A stretch of DNA of 13,303 bases, from assembly GCA_937896105.1 (NCBI GenBank), contig CALBKR010000257.1:1-13303 (forward strand). Direction: 5' to 3'. Under the pieces are notes generated by a model. It was not told the DNA's origin. It did no database searches and saw only the letters and a list, made by a program, of their open reading frames with translations. This document shows, one piece after another, positions 1-7,045 of the stretch. The position numbers and the translations under genes are program-made. Position 1 is the stretch's first letter. Each line of letters begins with the position of its first letter. The DNA comes from an uncultured Bacteroidales bacterium. Lineage in GTDB: Bacteria; Bacteroidota; Bacteroidia; Bacteroidales; Bacteroidaceae.

Positions 1-439
1 ACAGACCGTAACGTGCCACGATGGGATAGGAGATAAGTGTGTACGAGGCGTACATACTTGCCAGCAGTATTGAAGCGACAAGGCCATAGTCGAGTATGTA
101 GAGATTGGCGATAATTCCCAAAGCTATCGGGATTGCAAAGACGGCAAGTCCCATCAGCAGGGCACCCCCCTTGGCCTGCTTCATCTCCTGCATATTTATC
201 TCGAGGCTGGCAAGGAACATTATGTAGTAGAGACCGACCTCGCCGAAAAGTTCAAAGCTGTTGTCGCGCTCGAGCAGATTCAGGCCGTGAGGCCCCACAA
301 GCAAACCGGCCAATATCATACCTATGATATGCGGCATACGCAGCTTATTGAATATAAGCGGTGCGAAGAGCACGATGCACAGGACACCAAGGAATATCCA
401 GGTGGGCTCTGTTACCGGAAATGCTGCCAATGGAATCAT
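1..439 (-). CDS. Cation/proton antiporter, CPA2 family (partial, N-terminal 146 residues)
   Basis: This is the start of an inner-membrane monovalent cation/H+ exchanger of the Na_H_Exchanger (CPA2) type; its C-terminus lies beyond the left edge. The translation opens MIPLAAFPVTEPTWIF and shows back-to-back hydrophobic helices. An early segment reads LRMPHIIGMILAGLLVGPHG, the typical first inverted-repeat region of CPA2 transporters, followed by a helix with LYYIMFLASLEI and two more membrane segments. The ATG at 437-439 is the first good Met after the upstream gene's stop. It sits 18 nt downstream of the DUF3078 gene, so the two are probably one transcript. The family call is firm; the transported ion (Na+ or K+) cannot be read from this fragment. 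Confidence 0.88.
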   Translation of the reverse strand, partial: MIPLAAFPVTEPTWIFLGVLCIVLFAPLIFNKLRMPHIIGMILAGLLVGPHGLNLLERDNSFELFGEVGLYYIMFLASLEINMQEMKQAKGGALLMGLAVFAIPIALGIIANLYILDYGLVASILLASMYASYTLISYPIVARYGL

Positions 440-457
440 CTTCTGCAATTGTATTTG

Positions 458-1729
458 TTACCAACCGTATGACACACCAAGTGTCAGGAGCTCCTTTATC
501 TGCCAATAGCCGTAATCGTTGTGACGCGGTGTAATGTCGTCGAAACGGGCATTGAACATCAACGAAGCCTTGAAGTATTTAGTAAACATCAGATCGAACT
601 TCGTTTCCCACTGGAAGAATACACGTGAATAGTCGGTATAATACTCGGCACGTGTCCAGAAATCGACAATTTTGAATATCCTTACAGTCGGTATCGTAAG
701 CACGATTTGGGTACCATAGTCCATTCGGTAGAGGCTGCCCTCTTTCATTCCATAGGAGGGCGCGAGCTCGCTGAAGCGCACGAACTTGTAGTTGAACGCC
801 GACAATGGAGCCACATATATCTCGAAATTGAACTTGCCGATAGTGGGCTTATAGTTGAGACCTATTGATGCATTGGCATCGAACGGAGCAAAGAAATCGG
901 ACACAAGCTTAGGGCTGTTCACCTGGTAGTTGGGAAGCGACTGCGACTCGAGTTTCATCTTTGCTGCCACATCGAGGTTCTTTACCAACTTGTAACCGAA
1001 TGTCGACTCAAGACGCAACCTGTCGGTGTTTGTCCTGAATGGGTGCAGCGTATCGGCCTTAGAGGTCGCAAATCCCAAATCGAAATCGAAATGATTCTTG
1101 AATGTTATACGGTCCTTGTCATCGTAGTTTAGGTCGAAATCGAACTCGGCAAGCATCGCCTGCGCGCTCTCGCCGCCCTGATACCAGTTCGAGGATATGA
1201 AGTTCTGGGTAAATGTAAGAGATATTTTCCCCGATGTCGTCCAATATTTGGGCTTTGCAACGGATGTTTTCATTCCGCCGACTACATCGTCGGGAATTTC
1301 GAGTTTTGCAAATTTGAGCTCGGGTCCCGTTACTGTAACCTCGTGTGTGGGCGCCTGTTTTTCGCTAAGCAGCTCTTCCTCGGTCATCTTCACCATTGTG
1401 GGTGCATTGCGGTAGACATTCATAAGGACGCCATCTATTACAGCCTCCCGCTCGTCGTCCTTCGCCATAGCCTCGCTGCCGGCAGGTGCTGTATTCTCCT
1501 CGCCTGCAAAGGCATCCTCTACGACCGAATTGTAGAGAACCGGAGCAACCAACAACTTTGCATATACAGGGTTGGCATCGACATCATCGGCCTCGGGAAC
1601 CGTATTTGCAGCCTCTACAGCCGCGTCGATCTTACTGTTGTAATAACTGAAAAGCCCGCTGTTGTCCTGTGCCATAACAGACGATATCGCGAACAAGAAC
1701 GATGCTAAGAATGATAATTTTGTTTTCAT
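458..1729 (-). CDS. DUF3078-type outer-membrane protein
   Basis: A predicted 423-residue outer-membrane protein. I place the start at the ATG at 1727-1729 rather than the longer open frame from 1840, because it gives a clean signal peptide (MKTKLSFLASFLFAISSVMA, cleavage before Q21) and lies just below a promoter-like box. Residues about 22-150 are acidic and low in hydrophobics. From about residue 155 (WTTSGKISLTFTQNF) to the end the chain alternates aromatic and polar residues in strand-length blocks and finishes VSYGW, as in a beta-barrel with a C-terminal aromatic. This matches the Bacteroidota DUF3078 family, whose function is unknown. It is longer than I expect for that domain alone because of the N-terminal acidic region. 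It is followed after 18 nt by the antiporter gene. Confidence 0.82.
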   Translation of the reverse strand: MKTKLSFLASFLFAISSVMAQDNSGLFSYYNSKIDAAVEAANTVPEADDVDANPVYAKLLVAPVLYNSVVEDAFAGEENTAPAGSEAMAKDDEREAVIDGVLMNVYRNAPTMVKMTEEELLSEKQAPTHEVTVTGPELKFAKLEIPDDVVGGMKTSVAKPKYWTTSGKISLTFTQNFISSNWYQGGESAQAMLAEFDFDLNYDDKDRITFKNHFDFDLGFATSKADTLHPFRTNTDRLRLESTFGYKLVKNLDVAAKMKLESQSLPNYQVNSPKLVSDFFAPFDANASIGLNYKPTIGKFNFEIYVAPLSAFNYKFVRFSELAPSYGMKEGSLYRMDYGTQIVLTIPTVRIFKIVDFWTRAEYYTDYSRVFFQWETKFDLMFTKYFKASLMFNARFDDITPRHNDYGYWQIKELLTLGVSYGW

Positions 1730-1781
1730 AGTTAAGAAACTTGACAATGTAAATTTAAACAGCTTCCGTTTTTTTAATGTG

Positions 1782-1789
1782 CGAAGATA
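1782..1789 (-). promoter_or_regulatory. Candidate -7 promoter box for the DUF3078-antiporter operon
   Basis: On the minus strand this reads TATCTTCG, one base away from the Bacteroidota -7 consensus TAnnTTTG. It would start transcription roughly 45 nt before the chosen ATG. No convincing TTTG -33 box was found at the usual distance, so this is tentative. Confidence 0.4.
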
Positions 1790-1889
1790 ATACTTTTTAA
1801 CCAATTGTAAAAAAATACGCCCACAATAACTGCCGGACAACGCGGTTTTACAGTAATTCTCCTGACCACCTTCCCATTTTTCGCACTTA

Positions 1890-1923
1890 TTGCAACATCC
1901 TATTGTTATTTTTATTATCTTTG
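1890..1923 (+). promoter_or_regulatory. Promoter for yidC
   Basis: TATCTTTG (1916-1923) matches the Bacteroidota -7 box TAnnTTTG exactly. A TTGC at 1890-1893, 22 bases upstream, can serve as the -33 element. The transcript would carry a leader of about 100 nt before yidC. The 300-bp divergent spacer 1730-2029 holds this promoter and the opposing one for the DUF3078 gene; I saw no RNA gene or further ORF in it. Confidence 0.65.
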
Positions 1924-2029
1924 CAAAACTTTACGGAAAAACGCCGTTGCCGCAACAGAATCCTGTCACAACCGGCGCAAACCCCAATAATACAGGAACA
2001 ACACATTGTAACAAAATACACTGAATATA

Positions 2030-3970
2030 ATGAACAAAAAAACTATTCTCGCGTATGTCCTCATAGGACTTGTTGTAATCGGTTTCTTCAAGGTAAACCA
2101 GAAGAGCCCCGAGGATGTGAAGCAGGAGCAGGCATACAATGCCCGTATCGCACAGGAGAAGCAACTGAAACAGGCTGCCGAGAAGGAGCAGGCCAGGATT
2201 ATCCAGGAGAGGTACGACAGCCTCAAAAACGACACAAGCAGCATTTTCCATAGTGTCTATAATGGAGTTGAAAAGCCCATTACACTCTCGAACGGAACAA
2301 TTGATGTAACCCTTTCGACATTTGGAGGCCGCATCACAAGCGCTACACTTAGGGAGTACAAGGACCAGAAGGGCAATGACCTTGTATTGTTCGACCAGAC
2401 TGACAAGCAGAACGCCAACGGCATAAATAAAGACAAGCCCGGCGAGAACAGGATGGGCTACATTTTTGATATGAAACCCGAATACGGCAAGCTCAACACC
2501 GAACAGTGCTATTTTACCGAACAGGCTGTTTCGACCGACTCGGCTGTGTTGCGCCTCGATTTCAAAGAGGGTCGCTACATCGATTTCACATACAAGCTCC
2601 GCCCGGGGTCATATATGGTAGACCTTTACATAAAGGCAAACAATATGAACAGCCTGTTGAACACTACCGACACGGTGGGCATTGTATGGAAGCAGCTCTT
2701 GCGCCAGCAGGAGGCCGGATACGATTTCGAGCAGCGATACACGAATGTCACATACAAGAAAAAAGGAGATGACCCCGACAACCTCGACGAGGAGGGCGGT
2801 GACAATGCAAACCTTCGCGAGAATATGAGTTGGATTGCATACAAGAACCAGTTCTTCTCATCGATTCTTATAGCCGGCGACCGTTTCCTTGGTGCCGATA
2901 TGCGTTCTAACTCAATTGGCAAGGGACAGGAACTTCTCAAGGAGTGCGTTACAAGAACAACAACCCCGTTTGACCCTAACGGAGAATATGCAACCGGCAT
3001 ACAGTTCTATTTCGGCCCCAACAAGTTCAGCGCCCTGCAGAAGAGCAGCGAAGAGACTATAATACCGGGCAACGACCTTGAACTCGAGGAGATAATAGAT
3101 TTCGGATGGCCTATCGTACGCTGGATAAACCGCTATTTCATAATGTACCTGTTCGATTTCCTTTCGGGCACAGGCCTGAATATGGGTATCGTTCTTCTGT
3201 TGCTCACACTCATCGTAAAACTTTGCGTATATCCTTTCACAAAGAAATCATACGTATCATCGGCCAAGATGAGAGCCTTGAAGCCCCACGTCGATGCACT
3301 CAACGCAAAATACCCGAAGAAGGAAGACCAGCTCAAGAAGCAGCAGGAGACAATGGCCTTGTACCAGAAATACGGCGCAAGCCCAATGGGCGGATGCTTG
3401 CCTATGCTTATACAGATGCCTATCTTCATCGCGCTGTTCAACTTTGTGCCGAACGCCATCGAGCTGCGCCAGGAGAGTTTCCTGTGGGTAAATGACCTCT
3501 CAGCATTCGATTCAATTCTTAGCTGGGACAAGGATATATGGCCAATAGGCAACCACATCAGCCTGTTCTGCCTGCTCTTCTCGGTGACACAGATAATCAA
3601 CACCTACTACACAAGCAAGATGCAGCCAAGTATGGGCAACCCCGAAATGGAACAGCAGCAGAAGATGATGCGCTGGATGATGTATATAATGCCGGTTATC
3701 TTCTTCTTCATCTTCAACGACTACTCGGCCGGCTTGAACTACTACTACTTCCTCTCGACCCTGTTCAGCATCATAATATCACTTTTCTTGAAAAAGAGCA
3801 TCAAGGACGATGTACTGCTGAAGAAGATGGAGGCATACGCAGAGAAGAACAAGGAGACTGTCGCAAAACGTGCCAATATGATGGAACGCCTCGAGGCACT
3901 GCAGGAGCAGCAGAGAAAAATGATAGAGGAGCGCGAGAGATTGAAGAACAACAGGAAGAACAGGCATTGA
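2030..3970 (+). CDS. yidC: Membrane protein insertase YidC
   Basis: YidC/Oxa1 insertase, 646 residues, which inserts and folds inner-membrane proteins alone or with SecYEG. Residues 5-21 form the N-terminal membrane anchor, followed by a charged linker (25-65) and the periplasmic beta-sandwich domain (about 75-345, including LSTFGGRITSATLREY). The conserved insertase core starts near 360. It holds IVKLCVYPFTKKSYVSSAKM, the cytoplasmic helical hairpin with GASPMGGCLPMLIQMPIF (449-466), and the later helices near 508-525, 551-563 and 571-587. The groove position that is Arg in E. coli (R366) is Lys397 here. The tail 590-646 is basic and probably helical, fitting ribosome contact. The A/T-rich ATG context lacks a Shine-Dalgarno sequence. 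Confidence 0.98.
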   Translation: MNKKTILAYVLIGLVVIGFFKVNQKSPEDVKQEQAYNARIAQEKQLKQAAEKEQARIIQERYDSLKNDTSSIFHSVYNGVEKPITLSNGTIDVTLSTFGGRITSATLREYKDQKGNDLVLFDQTDKQNANGINKDKPGENRMGYIFDMKPEYGKLNTEQCYFTEQAVSTDSAVLRLDFKEGRYIDFTYKLRPGSYMVDLYIKANNMNSLLNTTDTVGIVWKQLLRQQEAGYDFEQRYTNVTYKKKGDDPDNLDEEGGDNANLRENMSWIAYKNQFFSSILIAGDRFLGADMRSNSIGKGQELLKECVTRTTTPFDPNGEYATGIQFYFGPNKFSALQKSSEETIIPGNDLELEEIIDFGWPIVRWINRYFIMYLFDFLSGTGLNMGIVLLLLTLIVKLCVYPFTKKSYVSSAKMRALKPHVDALNAKYPKKEDQLKKQQETMALYQKYGASPMGGCLPMLIQMPIFIALFNFVPNAIELRQESFLWVNDLSAFDSILSWDKDIWPIGNHISLFCLLFSVTQIINTYYTSKMQPSMGNPEMEQQQKMMRWMMYIMPVIFFFIFNDYSAGLNYYYFLSTLFSIIISLFLKKSIKDDVLLKKMEAYAEKNKETVAKRANMMERLEALQEQQRKMIEERERLKNNRKNRH

Positions 3971-4012
3971 AAAAAGCAATGACCGGATACGTTAATTAAA
4001 CAAAAATAAATA

Positions 4013-4648
4013 ATGGGAATATTCAGTATTTTCAAGAGAAAAAAGAAAGCTGTTGAGCATCGTGTAGGTGGTATGGAAGATTTTATGACTCTCATACGTG
4101 TATACTACCAGGCTTCAATGGCGGCAAACATCGGTATTACAAACATAGGTATGTTGCCCGATCTTGCAACATTCAAGCGCACACTCAAAGTGCCCACACA
4201 GAACAACAAGTTAGGTGTCGGCGAGCGCACGAAATGCCGCAAGATGCTCGAACAGCTATATGGCCTCAACGAACAGTTCTTCAAGGAGATTGACGCATCC
4301 GTAAAGAAGAACTGCAAGAAGTTGCAGGACGCACAGCCGTTCCTTTTTGCATTCCAGGGCTTCAACAACGACCTGATAATGCTTGTCGGGAACCTGATGA
4401 AGTGGAAATTCCGTGTTCCGGGCTTTATGCACAAGATGCTCTACACTATGACCGAGAAGATTATCAACGACATCTTTACAAAGAACAAGTGGAAGGACGA
4501 AGCAACATTCCGCACCGTTTATTCGGTACGCAGCTACAACGAGAAGCTCGGCTACTCACAGGCGTGGATTACTGAGTATGTATATAAGATTATCACACTC
4601 GCCAAGAAAGAGCCACGGCCAAAGATGGAGGACACAGAAACCAAGTAA
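4013..4648 (+). CDS. Conserved-looking protein of unknown function, co-transcribed with yidC
   Basis: I do not recognise this 211-residue protein. It begins with a short amphipathic, strongly basic segment (MGIFSIFKRKKKAVEH) that could sit on the membrane surface. The rest is mixed and mostly helical in character, without a signal peptide or clear membrane span. Notable stretches are NNKLGVGERTKCRKMLEQLY (85-104) and FAFQGFNNDLIMLVGNLMKW in the middle, and many Lys/Arg overall. It starts 42 nt after yidC with no terminator between and is followed by a hairpin terminator, so it is probably the last gene of the yidC transcript. That placement suggests, but does not show, a role near membrane biogenesis or ribosomes. 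Base composition matches its neighbours, so it looks native. Confidence 0.85.
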   Translation: MGIFSIFKRKKKAVEHRVGGMEDFMTLIRVYYQASMAANIGITNIGMLPDLATFKRTLKVPTQNNKLGVGERTKCRKMLEQLYGLNEQFFKEIDASVKKNCKKLQDAQPFLFAFQGFNNDLIMLVGNLMKWKFRVPGFMHKMLYTMTEKIINDIFTKNKWKDEATFRTVYSVRSYNEKLGYSQAWITEYVYKIITLAKKEPRPKMEDTETK

Positions 4649-4656
4649 CATAACAG

Positions 4657-4693
4657 GAGGGGAACGGCTTACACCGCCCCTCTGTTTTATTTT
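4657..4693 (+). terminator. Rho-independent-like terminator after the yidC operon
   Basis: GAGGGG (4657-4662) pairs with CCCCTC (4677-4682), with an inner CGG/CCG extension, followed by TGTTTTATTTT. It ends the yidC transcript 11 nt before the next start codon. Confidence 0.75.
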
Positions 4694-4703
4694 GTAGAGA
4701 ATT

Positions 4704-5612
4704 ATGCTGTCGTTCAAACCCATAACCATCGCTGCCGCAGAAGAGCTACAGGCCTTCGTGACACACATCCCGGCACGCTCGTGCGACTATACGCCCGGCA
4801 ACCTCATTATGTGGGCACGCTTTATGGACTACAGCTACTCCATCCACGAAGAGACACTATTCATTGCTTGTAAATCACAGCTCGACCTCGCCGGCAAGGC
4901 ATTCCTGCCACCGATAGGCAAACTGCCGCTTGAGGAGTCATTGGCAGAGCTCTCCCGGCACTGCAAGAAGGAAGGTAAGGAACTGCGCCTCACGGCTGTC
5001 CCCGAGGAGATGCTTGGTGAACTCACAAGGCTATTGCCACTGCACACAGCGACACAGCTCGAGGGATGGAGTGACTACATCTACAATGCCGAATCACTTG
5101 CAACACTCAAAGGCAAGGCACTCAACAAGAAACGCAACCGCTACAACAAGTTCATCGCCGAACAGCCACGGCACAGCTATAATAGTTTCACGGAAGACGA
5201 AACAGCCGATGTAATAAAGTTCCTTGTCGGCAACCGCGACTGCCAGCACAACCGCGAGGACAATATGCGTTGCTACGAACAGTGGCAATGCATAGCCACC
5301 GTCAAAAACCTCAACAAGATGCACCAACCGGCCGGAGTGCTGCGCGTAGATGACAGGATTGCGGCATTCACCCTCGGTGAAGTGTACGGCGACACCCTGT
5401 ATGTACACATAGAGAAGGCCGACCACAACATTGCAGGCACAAGCGAAGCCATAAACAGGATGTTCGTGAACGATATCCTCACAAAACACCCTCAAGTGCT
5501 CTTTGTAAACCGCGAGGAGGATTTGGGCGACCCGGGCCTGAGACAGGTAAAACGCGCCTACAACCCGGCAATGATGCTGCACCGCTACGAAATCACACCA
5601 GAAAATGAGTAA
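4704..5612 (+). CDS. DUF2156 / phosphatidylglycerol lysyltransferase C-terminal-like protein
   Basis: A 302-residue soluble protein with the double GNAT-like fold of the DUF2156 (LPG_synthase_C) family. The N-terminal half carries the typical opening around residues 26-40 (SCDYTPGNLIMWA). The C-terminal half has KKRNRYNKF (142-150), AGVLRVDDRIAAFTLGEV (210-227) and the family's closing block VNREEDLGDPGLRQVK (268-283). In MprF this domain transfers lysine from Lys-tRNA to phosphatidylglycerol, but MprF's membrane part is absent here. Stand-alone proteins of this kind in Bacteroidota have no established substrate, so aminoacyl transfer is only an inference. Its stop overlaps the next gene's start by 8 nt (ATGAGTAA), so the two are probably translationally coupled. 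Confidence 0.87.
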   Translation: MLSFKPITIAAAEELQAFVTHIPARSCDYTPGNLIMWARFMDYSYSIHEETLFIACKSQLDLAGKAFLPPIGKLPLEESLAELSRHCKKEGKELRLTAVPEEMLGELTRLLPLHTATQLEGWSDYIYNAESLATLKGKALNKKRNRYNKFIAEQPRHSYNSFTEDETADVIKFLVGNRDCQHNREDNMRCYEQWQCIATVKNLNKMHQPAGVLRVDDRIAAFTLGEVYGDTLYVHIEKADHNIAGTSEAINRMFVNDILTKHPQVLFVNREEDLGDPGLRQVKRAYNPAMMLHRYEITPENE

Positions 5613-6195
5613 CAACAGCACCGAAAAGCACCCCCTGCAACCATTCCTGCCAGAGAATGCTAAAATATTGATGCTCGGCAGTTTCCCACCGCCACAAGCA
5701 CGCTGGTCGATGGATTTTTTCTACCCTAATTGGATAAACGATATGTGGCGTGCGATGGGGCTGATATTCTTTGACGACAGGCACTATTTCGAGCTCAAGG
5801 GCGAGAAGCGGTTCGACAAAGAGAGAGTGGTAGAGTTCTGCACCCAAAAAGGCATTGCCCTCTACGACACCGCTTGTGAGGTAACAAGACAAAAGGATAA
5901 TGCATCGGACAAGTTCCTGGAGGTAGTTACCCCCACCGATATAAAAGCATTGCTGTCAGCGCTGCCCCACTGCACCGCCATTGTAACCACAGGGCAGAAG
6001 GCTACGGATGTAATAGTCGACACATTCGGGTGCAATGAGCCACCGGTTGGAGAGAAGAGCAACCTATACACCGGCGGACGTGAATATAATTTCTGGCGTA
6101 TGCCGTCGACATCGCGTGCCTATCCGCTCGCACTCGATAAAAAGGCCGTATATTACAAAAAGATGCTCATAGACGAAGGGATATACACAGCCTAA
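5605..6195 (+). CDS. Uracil-DNA glycosylase superfamily protein
   Basis: A 196-residue protein with the two signature regions of the uracil-DNA glycosylase superfamily. The first is an N-terminal ILMLGSFPPP (21-30), followed by the aromatic pocket stretch MDFFYPN (36-42). The second is a C-terminal MPSTSRAYP (166-174), in the position of the HPSP-type DNA-intercalation loop. The layout (SFPP plus FFYPN, with Asn42 near the base pocket) resembles the family-6/HDG-like glycosylases that remove hypoxanthine or damaged bases more than classic Ung. The exact substrate cannot be decided by eye. It overlaps the DUF2156 gene by 8 nt and is last in that pair. The 135 nt before the next gene holds no clear terminator. 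Confidence 0.82.
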   Translation: MSNNSTEKHPLQPFLPENAKILMLGSFPPPQARWSMDFFYPNWINDMWRAMGLIFFDDRHYFELKGEKRFDKERVVEFCTQKGIALYDTACEVTRQKDNASDKFLEVVTPTDIKALLSALPHCTAIVTTGQKATDVIVDTFGCNEPPVGEKSNLYTGGREYNFWRMPSTSRAYPLALDKKAVYYKKMLIDEGIYTA

Positions 6196-6304
6196 CAGTT
6201 CTTTCAGCCCACACATACACACCGAAACGGCAACCGGGGCTATCCCTATCTATGAAAAAAGTTGAAAAAAGAGTACATTTCTTTCACATTTCACAAAAAT
6301 CACA

Positions 6305-6312
6305 TATATTTG
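6305..6312 (+). promoter_or_regulatory. Candidate -7 promoter box for the coiled-coil/zapA operon
   Basis: TATATTTG fits TAnnTTTG exactly and lies 18 nt upstream of the ATG at 6331, which implies a very short leader. The -33 position has only CTTTC (6281-6285), a weak match. Confidence 0.5.
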
Positions 6313-6330
6313 TAAAACGATTGTCGTAAT

Positions 6331-6624
6331 ATGACCGGGAACGATATAGCCATATTGACCGATTTTGAGGGCAAGTTGCACCATCTCATATATGAATACA
6401 AACAGATGGTGGCAAAGAATGAAGAGCTCACCCGCAAGATTGAGGAGAAGGAGAACTCCCTGAAGGAACTCCAGATGCGCTGTACCTCGCTCGAGAAGAG
6501 TTACAATGATCTTAAACAGGCCAAGATGATTAGCCTTAGCGACGCCGGAATAGACGGAGCGAAGGATAGGATATCGAAGCTGGTGCGTGAAATCGACCGA
6601 TGCATCGAGTCGCTGAAAAAATAA
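6331..6624 (+). CDS. Small coiled-coil protein upstream of zapA (ZapB-like by position and shape)
   Basis: A 97-residue, almost entirely helical protein. Residues about 10-65 have a heptad-like pattern rich in Glu/Lys with regular Leu/Ile (KNEELTRKIEEKENSLKELQ), then a short break (MISLSDAGIDGAKDRISKL), then a second helix to the C-terminus. It has no signal peptide or membrane segment. It is encoded 18 nt upstream of zapA in the same transcript. Pairing a short coiled coil with ZapA recalls ZapB, which bridges ZapA and the nucleoid-associated Ter linkage in E. coli. I see no sequence-level proof of homology, so the divisome role is an inference from context. Confidence 0.85.
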   Translation: MTGNDIAILTDFEGKLHHLIYEYKQMVAKNEELTRKIEEKENSLKELQMRCTSLEKSYNDLKQAKMISLSDAGIDGAKDRISKLVREIDRCIESLKK

Positions 6625-6628
6625 ATTT

Positions 6629-6633
6629 GGAGG
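6629..6633 (+). promoter_or_regulatory. Shine-Dalgarno-like site before zapA
   Basis: GGAGG lies 9 nt upstream of the zapA ATG. It supports that start and stands out because most genes in this window have A/T-rich leaders without such a motif. Confidence 0.5.
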
Positions 6634-6642
6634 ACTTGAATC

Positions 6643-6936
6643 ATGGAAGATAGAGAACTGGGAATTAACCTTATAATAGACGGCACATCATATCCACTGA
6701 CAGTAAAAGCAAGCGAGGAGCCCTATTTCAGGAAAGCCGCGCGCATTGTCAATGAGACGTTGTCGACATATAAAAGCCTTTACTCGGAAGAAGGCAGTGT
6801 AAGAGTGATGACAATGGTTGCACTCGACATTGCGTTCAACGCGGTTAAAGGCACCGAAGAGATGGGCTCTACCGAGGTGAGACGCAAGATTAGCGAACTT
6901 GCACGCCTGATAGACACCACACTGGAGAATAAATAA
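6643..6936 (+). CDS. zapA: Cell division protein ZapA
   Basis: ZapA, 97 residues, binds FtsZ and cross-links its filaments in the Z-ring. The N-terminal globular part shows the family pattern: GINLIIDGTSYPLTVKASEE (7-26), then FRKAARIVNETLSTYKS. This is followed by a helical C-terminal arm (MTMVALDIAFNAVKG, then VRRKISELARLIDTTL) that forms the coiled-coil dimer and tetramer. Length is normal for the family. It sits directly after the small coiled-coil gene and before a structured noncoding segment and rny. Confidence 0.88.
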   Translation: MEDRELGINLIIDGTSYPLTVKASEEPYFRKAARIVNETLSTYKSLYSEEGSVRVMTMVALDIAFNAVKGTEEMGSTEVRRKISELARLIDTTLENK

Positions 6937-7023
6937 GCTCTCTCTACCAAGCAATTTCACGCATTGCAATATCAGCCTGCGCCTGCACAAAATGCCGGCA
7001 AAGGGATATCGCGGTGCGTTTTT
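6937..7023 (+). ncRNA. Structured noncoding segment between zapA and rny: 6S RNA candidate or long terminator
   Basis: Between zapA and rny lies a long irregular hairpin. Its 14-bp closing stem (6960-6973 with 7005-7018) has a single A·C mismatch and two G·U pairs. Next come an asymmetric internal loop (6974-6980 / 7000-7004), an apical stem GCCTGCA/TGCCGGC with one mismatch, and a CAAAA loop. A TTTTT run follows at 7019-7023. A closing stem, central bubble and apical hairpin ended by a U-run is the shape of 6S RNA, and in gammaproteobacteria ssrS also lies directly after zapA. It is shorter than classical 6S RNA (about 180 nt), and I found no TAnnTTTG promoter just upstream, so it may be processed from the zapA mRNA or be only a terminator. 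Confidence 0.45.
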
Positions 7024-7045
7024 ATATATTTAAACTTATAACTAT

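Noticed and set aside
133..509. Short plus-strand open frames near the left edge
   Set aside because: They lie opposite the antiporter, whose minus-strand translation shows clear transporter helices.
1730..1840. 37-residue N-terminal extension of the DUF3078 protein
   Set aside because: The extension is basic and would bury the signal peptide; the ATG at 1729 gives a proper signal sequence and lies below the promoter-like box.
6196..6330. Terminator after the glycosylase gene
   Set aside because: AGCCC and GGGCT could pair across about 26 nt, but the loop is long and no T-run follows, so it is not convincing.
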